A DNA stretch of 37,821 nucleotides from Candidatus Thermochlorobacter aerophilus (lineage in GTDB: Bacteria > Bacteroidota > Chlorobiia > Chlorobiales > Thermochlorobacteraceae): positions 1-37,821 of the forward strand of contig PHFL01000061.1 of the NCBI GenBank assembly GCA_002794105.1. The letters run 5' to 3'. The notes beneath the pieces are model-generated. The model was not told where the DNA came from, ran no database searches, and was given only the letters and a program-made list of their open reading frames with translations. A program made the position numbers and the translations under genes. Below are positions 1 through 7,238 of this stretch, piece by piece (position 1 is the stretch's first letter; every line of letters begins with the position of its first letter).

Positions 1-50
1 CAGTTTGCTGAAACTCAAATCCGAAATTTGGCGCTGGTCAAAATGCTAAA

Positions 51-1658
51 TCATAATGTTGTTGGTGTACCGAACGCCCATGGTTCGGAAAATGACAGCG
101 ACAACACATTAAAATTGAAACGACCAAACTGCCACTGCAGGTCCAGACGCTGTCCATCGCCGTGTGGCAAGGGGGTATAGGCATCGCCGCGTGTAATATC
201 TTGCAGCGAAAAATTGTTGAATGTAAAACCGATGGCTCCAGTAAATCCCAAGAGCGCGCTGAAGCCAGCTGAGGCATTGAATGTGTCGGTCTGTTTTTCA
301 ATCAGTTCGTAAGTAATATCTACTTCTTCGGTCTGCAGCAGAGGCTGGACATCAGGGTTAATTTTCTCGGAGTCGAAGTAGTTAAGCTGCGCAAGCTGAC
401 GGATGCTGCGAATGATATTTTCACGGCTAAAAAGGTCCCCCGGAATGGTGTAAAGTTCTCGGCGAATGACATGATCTTTCGTCTTGGTATTGCCCTTGAT
501 GTTGACACGACGAATGCGAAATGGATTGCCCTCGCTGATGTAGATGCGTAAATCAACTGAATCGCCAGCTACTACTGTCTCTTCCAAGTCGGGGCGCATT
601 GCCAAGTATCCCCTATCGAGATAGAGCGAGCTAATATCGCCACCCTCTTGTGAAAAGCGCAGACGTTCTTCAATTTTCTTTTGGTTATAGACATCACCTT
701 TTTTGATGCCGAAAACCGCTTCCAAAAGCTCCGACGGATAGACCGTATTGCCTTCAAATTTCACATTACGAATCACATACCGAGGTCCTTCAGAGATGGT
801 AATGTCAATGAAAAGCTTGGTGCGGTCTTCAGAGTAATAGACCGAGTCGGAAATGATGCGTGCATCGCGGTAACCATTAGCACGGTAGACATTGTTGATT
901 ATCTTCTGCTTATCCTCCTCGAATTTTTTGCGGTCGAAGCGTGGGCGACCGAAAATGTTACGCCACCAGTTGTTTTCCTTCGTTTCCTCGAGATACCAGT
1001 TAAGGGACCAGTTGTCAAAGGCTTTATTGCCCTTCCATGTAATGCGCTCAATTGTCACGTAGCTACTTTCTTGAATGTAGAAGTAGACTGTAGCCCTGCC
1101 ACTTGCATTTTCTTTGACTTCATAGCGGATGTCGGTGAGCAAATATCCTTCTTCTTCATAGAAGCGTTTCAGGCGCTGAAGCGCACTTTCGAGTGCTTGG
1201 TCGGTGAGTGTGGCGCCGCGCACGAGCTGAACCTTTTTGAGCAAATCTTCATTGCTAAAGGTCCGATTGCCTTCGAAGATAATTTCGGCAAGCACAGGGT
1301 ATTCACGCACGACAACAACCAGAAAGACTCCTTCGAAGGTTTGCTGCTCAATTTCAACTTTGATATCGCTAAAGAGTCGCTGTCGCCACAGTCGCTTGAT
1401 AGCATCGCTAAGTTCTGGACCCGGAACGGTCAAGGTTTTACCTACCTCGATTGGGAATCGTGCTAGCACATCGCGTTCCTCGAGTGTAGTAAGCCCCTGC
1501 ACACGAACGCCAAGCACACGATATTGTCGTGGCTCGAGACTTTCTAGTTCAGGCTCAACGATACGGAGTGTGTCAAAGGATTGGGCAAACAAAACAGATG
1601 ATGGACTCAAAAAAGCAAAGCATAGCACTGCGTAGATGTAAGATGTTCGTAATCTCAT
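51..1658 (-). CDS. bamA: BamA/Omp85 outer-membrane assembly factor, interrupted at barrel start
   Basis: BamA inserts beta-barrel proteins into the outer membrane. The 535-residue reading frame starts with a signal peptide (about residues 1-26, ending LFAQS). About five POTRA repeats follow, roughly at 45-120, 121-198, 200-295, 296-380 and 385-455; each has the usual fold-ending pattern such as IIFEGNRTFS or VNIKGNTKTKDHVI. The beginning of the barrel is next (FNASAGFSALLGFTGAIGF, then LSFSEPWAFGTPT). Family members usually run to 700-850 residues, so most of the barrel is missing: a TGA stops the frame at 51-53, right after EPWAFGTPTTL. Barrel-like sequence (DQRQISDLSFSKL) seems to continue in another frame to the window edge, which suggests an indel or base error rather than a natural end. 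It lies 14 bp downstream of uppS on the same strand, so the two are probably co-transcribed. The family is certain; the truncation is doubtful. Confidence 0.9.
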   Translation of the reverse strand: MRLRTSYIYAVLCFAFLSPSSVLFAQSFDTLRIVEPELESLEPRQYRVLGVRVQGLTTLEERDVLARFPIEVGKTLTVPGPELSDAIKRLWRQRLFSDIKVEIEQQTFEGVFLVVVVREYPVLAEIIFEGNRTFSNEDLLKKVQLVRGATLTDQALESALQRLKRFYEEEGYLLTDIRYEVKENASGRATVYFYIQESSYVTIERITWKGNKAFDNWSLNWYLEETKENNWWRNIFGRPRFDRKKFEEDKQKIINNVYRANGYRDARIISDSVYYSEDRTKLFIDITISEGPRYVIRNVKFEGNTVYPSELLEAVFGIKKGDVYNQKKIEERLRFSQEGGDISSLYLDRGYLAMRPDLEETVVAGDSVDLRIYISEGNPFRIRRVNIKGNTKTKDHVIRRELYTIPGDLFSRENIIRSIRQLAQLNYFDSEKINPDVQPLLQTEEVDITYELIEKQTDTFNASAGFSALLGFTGAIGFTFNNFSLQDITRGDAYTPLPHGDGQRLDLQWQFGRFNFNVLSLSFSEPWAFGTPTTL

Positions 1659-1672
1659 GCTCGCATCATGGG

Positions 1673-2551
1673 CTATGTTGATGTAGCAGCAGGTATCATC
1701 GGTACGCGTGTGTTTGTGTTCAATGCAGCCAGTTGCTCACTTGTCATGCCAAAGCGACGTTCTCGGCGCTGAAAGTCGATGATAGCTTCGTAGAGTTTTT
1801 GCCGTCGGAAGTCGGGCCAGTAGCAATCGGTGATGTGAATTTCAGTGTAAGCCAGTTGCCAAAGCAGAAAGTTGCTGATGCGAAATTCGCCGCTGGTACG
1901 GATAAGCAAATCAGGATGCGGCATACCATATGTGGTCAGATGTTTCTCAAAAACCTCATCAGTAATATCCTCTGGTTTTAGTTCGCCACGTCGGACTGCC
2001 TCAGCAATGCGGCGCGTAGCTTGCATGATTTCCCAACGCCCACTGTAGCTTAGTGCAAGCGAGAGCACCATGCGCTTGTTGTTCTTGGTTAGGTCCATAG
2101 CCTCAGTTAGCTCCTTGCGCACCGACGGTGGCAGGTCCATCACATTACCAATTGCATTGAGACGAATATCATTATCGTGTAGCGTCTTTGTTTCTTTGCG
2201 TAGTGCCTGAATGAGCAATTGCATCAAGGCGAGCACTTCCTGTTGAGGACGTTTCCAATTCTCCTTAGAGAAAGCATACAGCGTGAGAAACTTCACCCCC
2301 AATTCCGCACAGGCTTCTACCGTGTCACGCACAGACTCTATGCCAGCATTATGCCCAGAGACCCTCATCTGACCACGATTTTTTGCCCAACGACCATTAC
2401 CATCCATGATAATGGCAATGTGCGTTGGAATTTCGCCCGAAGCCTTAAGTGCTTCCTGCATCAGGCGGTCATTTGGGTCCTTATGCGTGTGACTGTAATG
2501 CTGCATCTCTGGCGCAAGTCCTAGCTTAGGTGATTGAGTTAGCGTCTCCAC
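1673..2551 (-). CDS. uppS: Isoprenyl (undecaprenyl) diphosphate synthase
   Basis: A cytosolic cis-prenyltransferase that elongates farnesyl diphosphate to undecaprenyl diphosphate, the lipid carrier for peptidoglycan and O-antigen. The signature HIAIIMDGNGRWAKNRG (catalytic Asp50) and the C-terminal LLIRTSGEFRISNFLLWQLAYTE are both present, and the order of elements is typical. The upstream-most start is GTG at 2549-2551. It gives about 30 residues more than usual before the conserved core; ATG codons at residue 16 (2504-2506) and residue 31 (2459-2461) are alternatives. A good promoter lies only about 25-55 bp upstream of the GTG, which is compatible with any of these starts. bamA follows after 14 bp, so undecaprenyl supply and outer-membrane assembly are linked in one transcript. 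Confidence 0.95.
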   Translation of the reverse strand: METLTQSPKLGLAPEMQHYSHTHKDPNDRLMQEALKASGEIPTHIAIIMDGNGRWAKNRGQMRVSGHNAGIESVRDTVEACAELGVKFLTLYAFSKENWKRPQQEVLALMQLLIQALRKETKTLHDNDIRLNAIGNVMDLPPSVRKELTEAMDLTKNNKRMVLSLALSYSGRWEIMQATRRIAEAVRRGELKPEDITDEVFEKHLTTYGMPHPDLLIRTSGEFRISNFLLWQLAYTEIHITDCYWPDFRRQKLYEAIIDFQRRERRFGMTSEQLAALNTNTRVPMIPAATST

Positions 2552-2580
2552 TCGATTACTGTGTTTTGTCAGAGCTTTGA

Positions 2581-2609
2581 AATTTATTGGAACACCTGAG
2601 AAAAATCAA
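2581..2609 (-). promoter_or_regulatory. Predicted sigma70-type promoter of uppS-bamA
   Basis: Read on the minus strand, TTGATT (2604-2609), a 17-base spacer and TAAATT (2581-2586) form a near-consensus housekeeping promoter. Transcription would begin near 2574, about 20-25 bases before the GTG of uppS. This is a pattern match only. Confidence 0.55.
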
Positions 2610-2665
2610 GAGACAGTCCTATGCAAAGACTCACACCAGCTCAAGTAACACCATCTGTTCTCTGT

Positions 2666-2750
2666 GCCGAAGGCGGGACTCGAACCCGCACGTTCATTGC
2701 TGAACACAGGATTTTAAGTCCTGTGCGTCTACCAATTCCGCCACTTCGGC
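2666..2750 (-). tRNA. tRNA-Leu (anticodon UAA)
   Basis: On the minus strand this 85-base sequence folds as a class II (long variable arm) tRNA. The acceptor stem is GCCGAAG/CTTCGGC and the D-arm contains TGGTAGACGC. The anticodon stem is CAGGA/TCCTG around the loop CTTAAAA, with anticodon TAA at 2714-2716, and the T-arm is GCGGGTTCGAGTCCCGC. The extra arm and TAA anticodon make it a leucine tRNA reading UUA (and UUG by wobble). The 3' CCA is not encoded. It sits alone between a GT9 gene and uppS. Confidence 0.97.
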
Positions 2751-2775
2751 GTAACAGCGCCAAAGATAAGGGGTA

Positions 2776-2804
2776 AATTTAACACGTATAGGCGGTTTCA
2801 CCAA
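2776..2804 (-). promoter_or_regulatory. Predicted promoter of tRNA-Leu
   Basis: On the minus strand TTGGTG (2799-2804), 17 bases, then TAAATT (2776-2781) precede the tRNA by about 25 bases. The -10 hexamer is identical to that proposed for uppS. Pattern match only. Confidence 0.5.
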
Positions 2805-2830
2805 CTTCAGCAAGGACTGCGTCTTGCACA

Positions 2831-2848
2831 CAAAAAGCACCTATGCTT
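2831..2848 (-). terminator. Weak intrinsic terminator after the GT9 cluster
   Basis: Just beyond the stop of the GT9 gene the minus strand reads AAGCA, a four-base loop, TGCTT, then a short T run. The stem is only 5 bp, so the call is tentative. It would separate the glycosyltransferase transcript from the tRNA. Confidence 0.35.
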
Positions 2849-2856
2849 AGCCTTAC

Positions 2857-4200
2857 CTAAGGTCTGGCATGCACCAGCGAAATCTTGGTCTCCGCCAGTA
2901 CTCGCTCCAGCGCCTCATGAACAAGGGAGACAGGAATTTGGTTAATGCTCCCTTCATTTGGGCTTAAAAGCAAAGCGAAAGGAGATTGATATGGATACCA
3001 CTCGGCAATGTTGCGCAATCGCGAATACAGTCCGACCACGGGCACGCCAGCGGCAGAAGCGATATGCACTACAGCTGTATCTGGTGTCAGCACGACCTTG
3101 GCACCAGCTATCACTGCCGAAATCTGCAGGAGCGGTAACATCAGAGCCTGACAGCGCATTGACCCCACAGCTGCGACTGCCGCCTCAACTTTTGCTTTTT
3201 CCGAAGGAGCACCAGTTACAAATACCATCAACTCAGGATAGTGATGCACTAGTGTCTCGCAAATCTCTACAACACGCTCAACAGACCAAGCACATTCAGG
3301 CTTTGCAGGAGAAGCCGAGACATTCACCACGCAATACGGTTGACCGCTGAAGCGAAGGGGCGAAAGCGAAGTTGCCACCGCATCAATGAAGACATTTTCG
3401 CTCGAGAGCGAAAAATCAAGACTCTTGCACTGCACAAAGTGCAACACAGGCTCCACATCGCAAGAGCGTAGAGAAAGATAAGTAGGAAGGTCATGCACGG
3501 CAGGCGCGTGTGGAAATGCGATGCTGGCTGTCGCCATACGCAACATGGTACGGCTATGGTGTTCCCTGTATACCGCTGCCGGGACTTGGTAGTCAAAGAC
3601 TAAGCCATAAATGGCAGCACGCGTATCATGTTGGATAGAAATTTTCTTTGCTGTGCGAGAAATTAGTGAGGCAAGCAAAGCCGCTTTGCTTGTGCGTGTG
3701 TAGACCAGTGCAAAAATAGCATCATATGGTACATTGCGCAGTGTGCGCACCAAGCCAATCCATGACGGATGAAAAGACTGCCGAGGATGAATTGGATAAG
3801 TCCGGGCAACATTGAAATCGGCGCGCGCCACCTCGTCGTTGCGATACGATGACACGACATCAATCTGCAAAGTGGGGTGAGCGGCTTTGAGCCAGCGCAG
3901 CACGGGCGAGGAGCAGATGTAGTCGCCAATTGCATCGTAGCGGAAAAGCAAAACGCGTTGCAGCGAGCGTCCATCGATGGGCTCAGTAGGCGGTTGCCAC
4001 TGCCGCCGACCGCTTAGCGCTGAAAAAAATGCTCGCCGAATGCGGTCCGAAAAAGATAAGTGGCGAAACCCAAGCTCCCCGCGATTTGCCGCTTGCCACT
4101 CGGCAATATCCCACACTTCATAGCGTTGATAGTCCAAAAACGACAAATGTGGATTGAAAGCAGGATGGTTGTTGCGCGTAAAAATTGGAATGTCAAGCAT
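2857..4200 (-). CDS. Glycosyltransferase family 9 (heptosyltransferase-like)
   Basis: A 447-residue GT9-family protein; known members add heptose or related sugars to the lipopolysaccharide core at the inner face of the cytoplasmic membrane. The N-terminal Rossmann half carries LLFRYDAIGDYICSSPVLRWLK (about residues 84-105). The C-terminal half carries LTPDTAVVHIASAAGVPVVGLY, the family's nucleotide-sugar binding signature. An extra stretch of about 80 residues precedes the first domain (HLSFLDYQRYEVW and so on) and is not recognised; it may contact the membrane or a partner. The start ATG lies 2 bases beyond the TAG of the preceding GT9 gene, implying translational coupling. No heptose-synthesis genes are present, so the sugar transferred cannot be told. 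Confidence 0.85.
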   Translation of the reverse strand: MLDIPIFTRNNHPAFNPHLSFLDYQRYEVWDIAEWQAANRGELGFRHLSFSDRIRRAFFSALSGRRQWQPPTEPIDGRSLQRVLLFRYDAIGDYICSSPVLRWLKAAHPTLQIDVVSSYRNDEVARADFNVARTYPIHPRQSFHPSWIGLVRTLRNVPYDAIFALVYTRTSKAALLASLISRTAKKISIQHDTRAAIYGLVFDYQVPAAVYREHHSRTMLRMATASIAFPHAPAVHDLPTYLSLRSCDVEPVLHFVQCKSLDFSLSSENVFIDAVATSLSPLRFSGQPYCVVNVSASPAKPECAWSVERVVEICETLVHHYPELMVFVTGAPSEKAKVEAAVAAVGSMRCQALMLPLLQISAVIAGAKVVLTPDTAVVHIASAAGVPVVGLYSRLRNIAEWYPYQSPFALLLSPNEGSINQIPVSLVHEALERVLAETKISLVHARP

Positions 4201-4202
4201 AG

Positions 4203-5288
4203 CTAATCAGAATGCTTTAACAAATAGGCTTTCCAGAGCGACTCTACGGCGTTGAGCACATCTTCGACTGAAATGGCGCGGATAGACTCCGATGTAGTCT
4301 CTAAGGCAAGATGTGGCGCACGGTAAGGTAGCCACACCATTGGGAGCCCCTCAACGCGAGAGTATAGCACCACTTGCGGCACTTGCCATGCAGCAGCAAT
4401 ATGCACAACGGAAGTATCGGGTGTCAGCAAAAGGTCGCATTGCACAAGCATCGCCGCAAATTCATCCAGCGTGGGTACGCAGGGTGCAACTTTGGTTGCT
4501 GTGGCTTTGCCAATATGCTGCGCTTCTTTGGCATCGCTTTGAGCCGCAAAGAGAACAATTTCAACTTCTTGCGTCCGCTCTTGAAATGCTCGGATGAATT
4601 GGATGAAATTTTCTCGTCCCCAATATCGCCATGGGTCACGCGCAGAAAGATTAATGCCAAGCCGGTAGGGCGCTGTTTTTTCTCCCAGCCGCCTCTTTCC
4701 GAGCATCTGCACCTCTGTCGAGAGCGGATACTCTAGGTACAGAGCTTCACTGGTGGGTAAAATCCCAAACGGCAAGAGCACTTGTGCCATGCGCTCAATG
4801 ATGTGGACGGAATTGCGCTCAAGCATGGGCACAACATGCGTGTAAATTGATGCATTAGACTTTTCAATGCCAACTGAGGCTCCCCCCAGCATGGTAATAA
4901 ACATTGACGACGTGGCTGAAGGATTGTCCATTGGGTCAATCACCACATCATAGCACTGCGCTCGCAAGGCACGAAGTAGCGAAAGGAATTTGAGGGGAGA
5001 TTTTTCATACACCCAGCAGTGTTTAGCATATCGCCGCAGATGTGTACTCATTGAGGCATTGTATTGACTTAGCAGCACGTCTATCTGCAAGTTGGGATAG
5101 TGCGCTTTCAAGATGCGCAGCACGGGCAGAGAGATAATTGCATCGCCAAGTCTATCGTGGCGCAGGAATAGCACTTTGCTCTGCGGTCCAAAAATCGGTG
5201 TTGGTGCACTGACGCATACAGGGTCATGCCGCCCTAGGTGTGCAGTGAGGGAGCGTCGGAAAAAGAGCTCAAGTGACTTAAGCCACAT
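4203..5288 (-). CDS. Glycosyltransferase family 9 (heptosyltransferase-like)
   Basis: A second GT9 enzyme, 361 residues from the chosen start. The motifs VLFLRHDRLGDAIISLPVLR (about 39-58) and LLTPDTSVVHIAAAWQVPQVVLYS match the two family signatures; the central part has NLSARDPWRYWGRENF, an acceptor/donor-site region. The open frame extends upstream to 5450, but that part lies inside the ABC exporter gene and reads as low-meaning sequence. I therefore place the start at ATG 5286-5288, giving an 11-base overlap with the exporter stop (5278-5280). The tight msbA-like/GT9/GT9 arrangement points to synthesis and export of lipid A-core or a similar glycolipid. The exact donor and acceptor are unknown. 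Confidence 0.85.
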   Translation of the reverse strand: MWLKSLELFFRRSLTAHLGRHDPVCVSAPTPIFGPQSKVLFLRHDRLGDAIISLPVLRILKAHYPNLQIDVLLSQYNASMSTHLRRYAKHCWVYEKSPLKFLSLLRALRAQCYDVVIDPMDNPSATSSMFITMLGGASVGIEKSNASIYTHVVPMLERNSVHIIERMAQVLLPFGILPTSEALYLEYPLSTEVQMLGKRRLGEKTAPYRLGINLSARDPWRYWGRENFIQFIRAFQERTQEVEIVLFAAQSDAKEAQHIGKATATKVAPCVPTLDEFAAMLVQCDLLLTPDTSVVHIAAAWQVPQVVLYSRVEGLPMVWLPYRAPHLALETTSESIRAISVEDVLNAVESLWKAYLLKHSD

Positions 5289-7164
5289 CGGATTGTTGGG
5301 ATTTTTCCAGCGCAAACTGCATGCTGTAGAGCCGCTTGTAGAGTCCGTTCTGGCGCAAAAGCGTGTGATGCGTGCCTTGCTCTCTAATGCTGCCTTTATC
5401 GAGCACAAGAATTTTGTCGGCATTTTGGATAGTCGAGAGCCGATGGGCAATTATTAGTGCAGTGCGGTTGGTCATGGCGCGATTGATAGCATCTTGCACA
5501 AGTTTTTCAGATTCATGGTCTAAGGCACTGGTCGCTTCATCGAAAATGAGCATAGGAGGATTCTTGAGCATGGCACGAGCAATTGAGAGACGCTGACGCT
5601 GACCGCCAGAGAGCCTGACGCCTCTATCGCCAATCAGCGTATTGTATTGTTCAGGCAGTTCAGAAATAAAGTCGTGGGCGTTGGCAATTTTAGCCGCCGT
5701 AACAATATCGTCATGACTGACTGGGCGCAGCGTGCCGTATTTGATGTTGTTGGCGACTGTGTCGTTGAACAAGATAACTTCCTGACTAACCACGCCAAAC
5801 AATCTGCGCAAGTCATGCACATCAAACTCTTTGATATTGATACCATCAATCAAAATTGCACCACGCTCCACATCATAGAAGCGCAGCAATAAATCTACAA
5901 TGGTGGACTTGCCAGAGCCTGACGGTCCGACCAGTGCTACCATTTCTCCTTTGCGAATCTCAAACGAGAGGTCTTTGAGCACATAGTTTTCGCCGTAGCG
6001 GAACCAGACATTCTGAAACACAATGCCTTGTTCGATGTTTGAGATACGCCGTGTGCCATTTTGAATGCTGGGCGGTGTGTCGAGAATCTCAAAAAGCTGT
6101 GCTGCTGCACTCATGCCCTCTTGCACTCGAGCATGGGTTTCAGCGATGATTTTAATCGGACTCATGATGGAGTATAGTCCGAAAGCAAAGAAGACAAGTT
6201 CTGCCGAGGTCATTTCGCCGGAGAAGACTTGCAGACCGCCAAACCAGAGCACACAAGCAATAGCTGTGATACCAAACACTTCATTGATGGGACTTAGGGC
6301 GCCGCGCAAACTATAAATTTTCAGCGTAGCACGCCGATACGCATCAGTGAGAGCCGAAAACGCTTTAGCTTCCAATTGTTCCATTGCGTTCGCTTTCACA
6401 AGCTTGATGCCAGTGAAAACCTCCTGCAAGCGCGAGTTCATATCGCTGGAGCGGTCTTGAATGACATCGGCTTGGGCGCGCACCAGCTTACTTACTGTGC
6501 GAATAGTAGCAAGGCTAAGTAGGGACACCGCAAATGCAAACAGCGTCAGTTTCCAACTGACAATGAGCAACACAGCAAGGTAGCAGACTGCTAGAATTGA
6601 GTTGCGAATGAGATTCATTAGGCTCCCACTTACTTGAGTCTGAATGAGGTAAATGTCGCTACCTACACGCTGCATCAGCATACCGACCCTATGGCGATTG
6701 AAGTAATCCAAGCTCAATGAGAGAATTTTGCTAAAGACATGATTGCGTAGCTTGTTTGAACTTTTGGTCTCAACATAGACTGTCAAACGATTATTGAGAT
6801 AGAGAAAGAAGTTTTTGAGGAAAAATGTCAGAATGAGAAACAAGCAAATGTTGCGAAGCGTGGCTTGGCGTGTGTCGCTGTAGATGAAAAGCTCAAATTG
6901 TCGAAGGGCTGCTTCTTTGAGCTTATTGGAATCGATGCTGTGCAGCACGGAAGGAGTTGATGAAAGTTGTGGTGCTTGAGCGGCAGGTGGCGTGCGCGAG
7001 GCGGATTCAAACTTTTCAGCATTGAAGACAGCATCCAGCAAGGGCAGAATTGTATAGATAGACACTACACTGAACACCGATGTCAGCGTGCCCAGTATTA
7101 TGGCGAGCAAAAGATGATGGCTGCTGGGCGCAAGATAGCGCAACACTCTCAGGTAAAGGTTCAT
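5278..7164 (-). CDS. MsbA-like lipid ABC exporter (fused TM and ATPase domains)
   Basis: A 628-residue half-transporter of the type I exporter family. A six-helix membrane domain occupies about residues 15-345, with a Pro/Ser/Gln-rich extracytoplasmic insertion around 55-75. The nucleotide-binding domain follows. It has Walker A GPSGSGKS (413-420), Q-loop VVSQEV (458-463), signature LSGGQ (518-522), Walker B LIFDE with catalytic Glu543, and a switch His in IIAHRLS. It would act as a homodimer. Sequence style and the two GT9 genes directly downstream fit a lipid A-core flippase (MsbA role); a drug or peptide exporter is the main alternative. It ends 11 bases inside the next gene and begins 74 bases after the PgpH-like gene. 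Confidence 0.88.
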   Translation of the reverse strand: MNLYLRVLRYLAPSSHHLLLAIILGTLTSVFSVVSIYTILPLLDAVFNAEKFESASRTPPAAQAPQLSSTPSVLHSIDSNKLKEAALRQFELFIYSDTRQATLRNICLFLILTFFLKNFFLYLNNRLTVYVETKSSNKLRNHVFSKILSLSLDYFNRHRVGMLMQRVGSDIYLIQTQVSGSLMNLIRNSILAVCYLAVLLIVSWKLTLFAFAVSLLSLATIRTVSKLVRAQADVIQDRSSDMNSRLQEVFTGIKLVKANAMEQLEAKAFSALTDAYRRATLKIYSLRGALSPINEVFGITAIACVLWFGGLQVFSGEMTSAELVFFAFGLYSIMSPIKIIAETHARVQEGMSAAAQLFEILDTPPSIQNGTRRISNIEQGIVFQNVWFRYGENYVLKDLSFEIRKGEMVALVGPSGSGKSTIVDLLLRFYDVERGAILIDGINIKEFDVHDLRRLFGVVSQEVILFNDTVANNIKYGTLRPVSHDDIVTAAKIANAHDFISELPEQYNTLIGDRGVRLSGGQRQRLSIARAMLKNPPMLIFDEATSALDHESEKLVQDAINRAMTNRTALIIAHRLSTIQNADKILVLDKGSIREQGTHHTLLRQNGLYKRLYSMQFALEKSQQSDVA

Positions 7165-7238
7165 GCCAACTCAATAATTAGCGCCTGAAGTTTTTCCATA
7201 CTTCTTTAGGAGAAGAAAGTTTCATGCTTGCCTGTTGC

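Noticed and set aside
681..1466. Long open frame (261 codons) on the plus strand
   Set aside because: It is antisense to the well-conserved POTRA region of bamA and has no recognisable domains.
5289..5450. 54-residue N-terminal extension of the first GT9 gene
   Set aside because: Lies wholly inside the exporter's C-terminal coding region in another frame; the internal ATG at 5286-5288 fits the domain start.
7178..7225. 15-residue open frame (MKLSSPKEVWKNFRR) between the PgpH-like and exporter genes
   Set aside because: Too short to judge, and there is no clear RBS; conservation in relatives would be needed.
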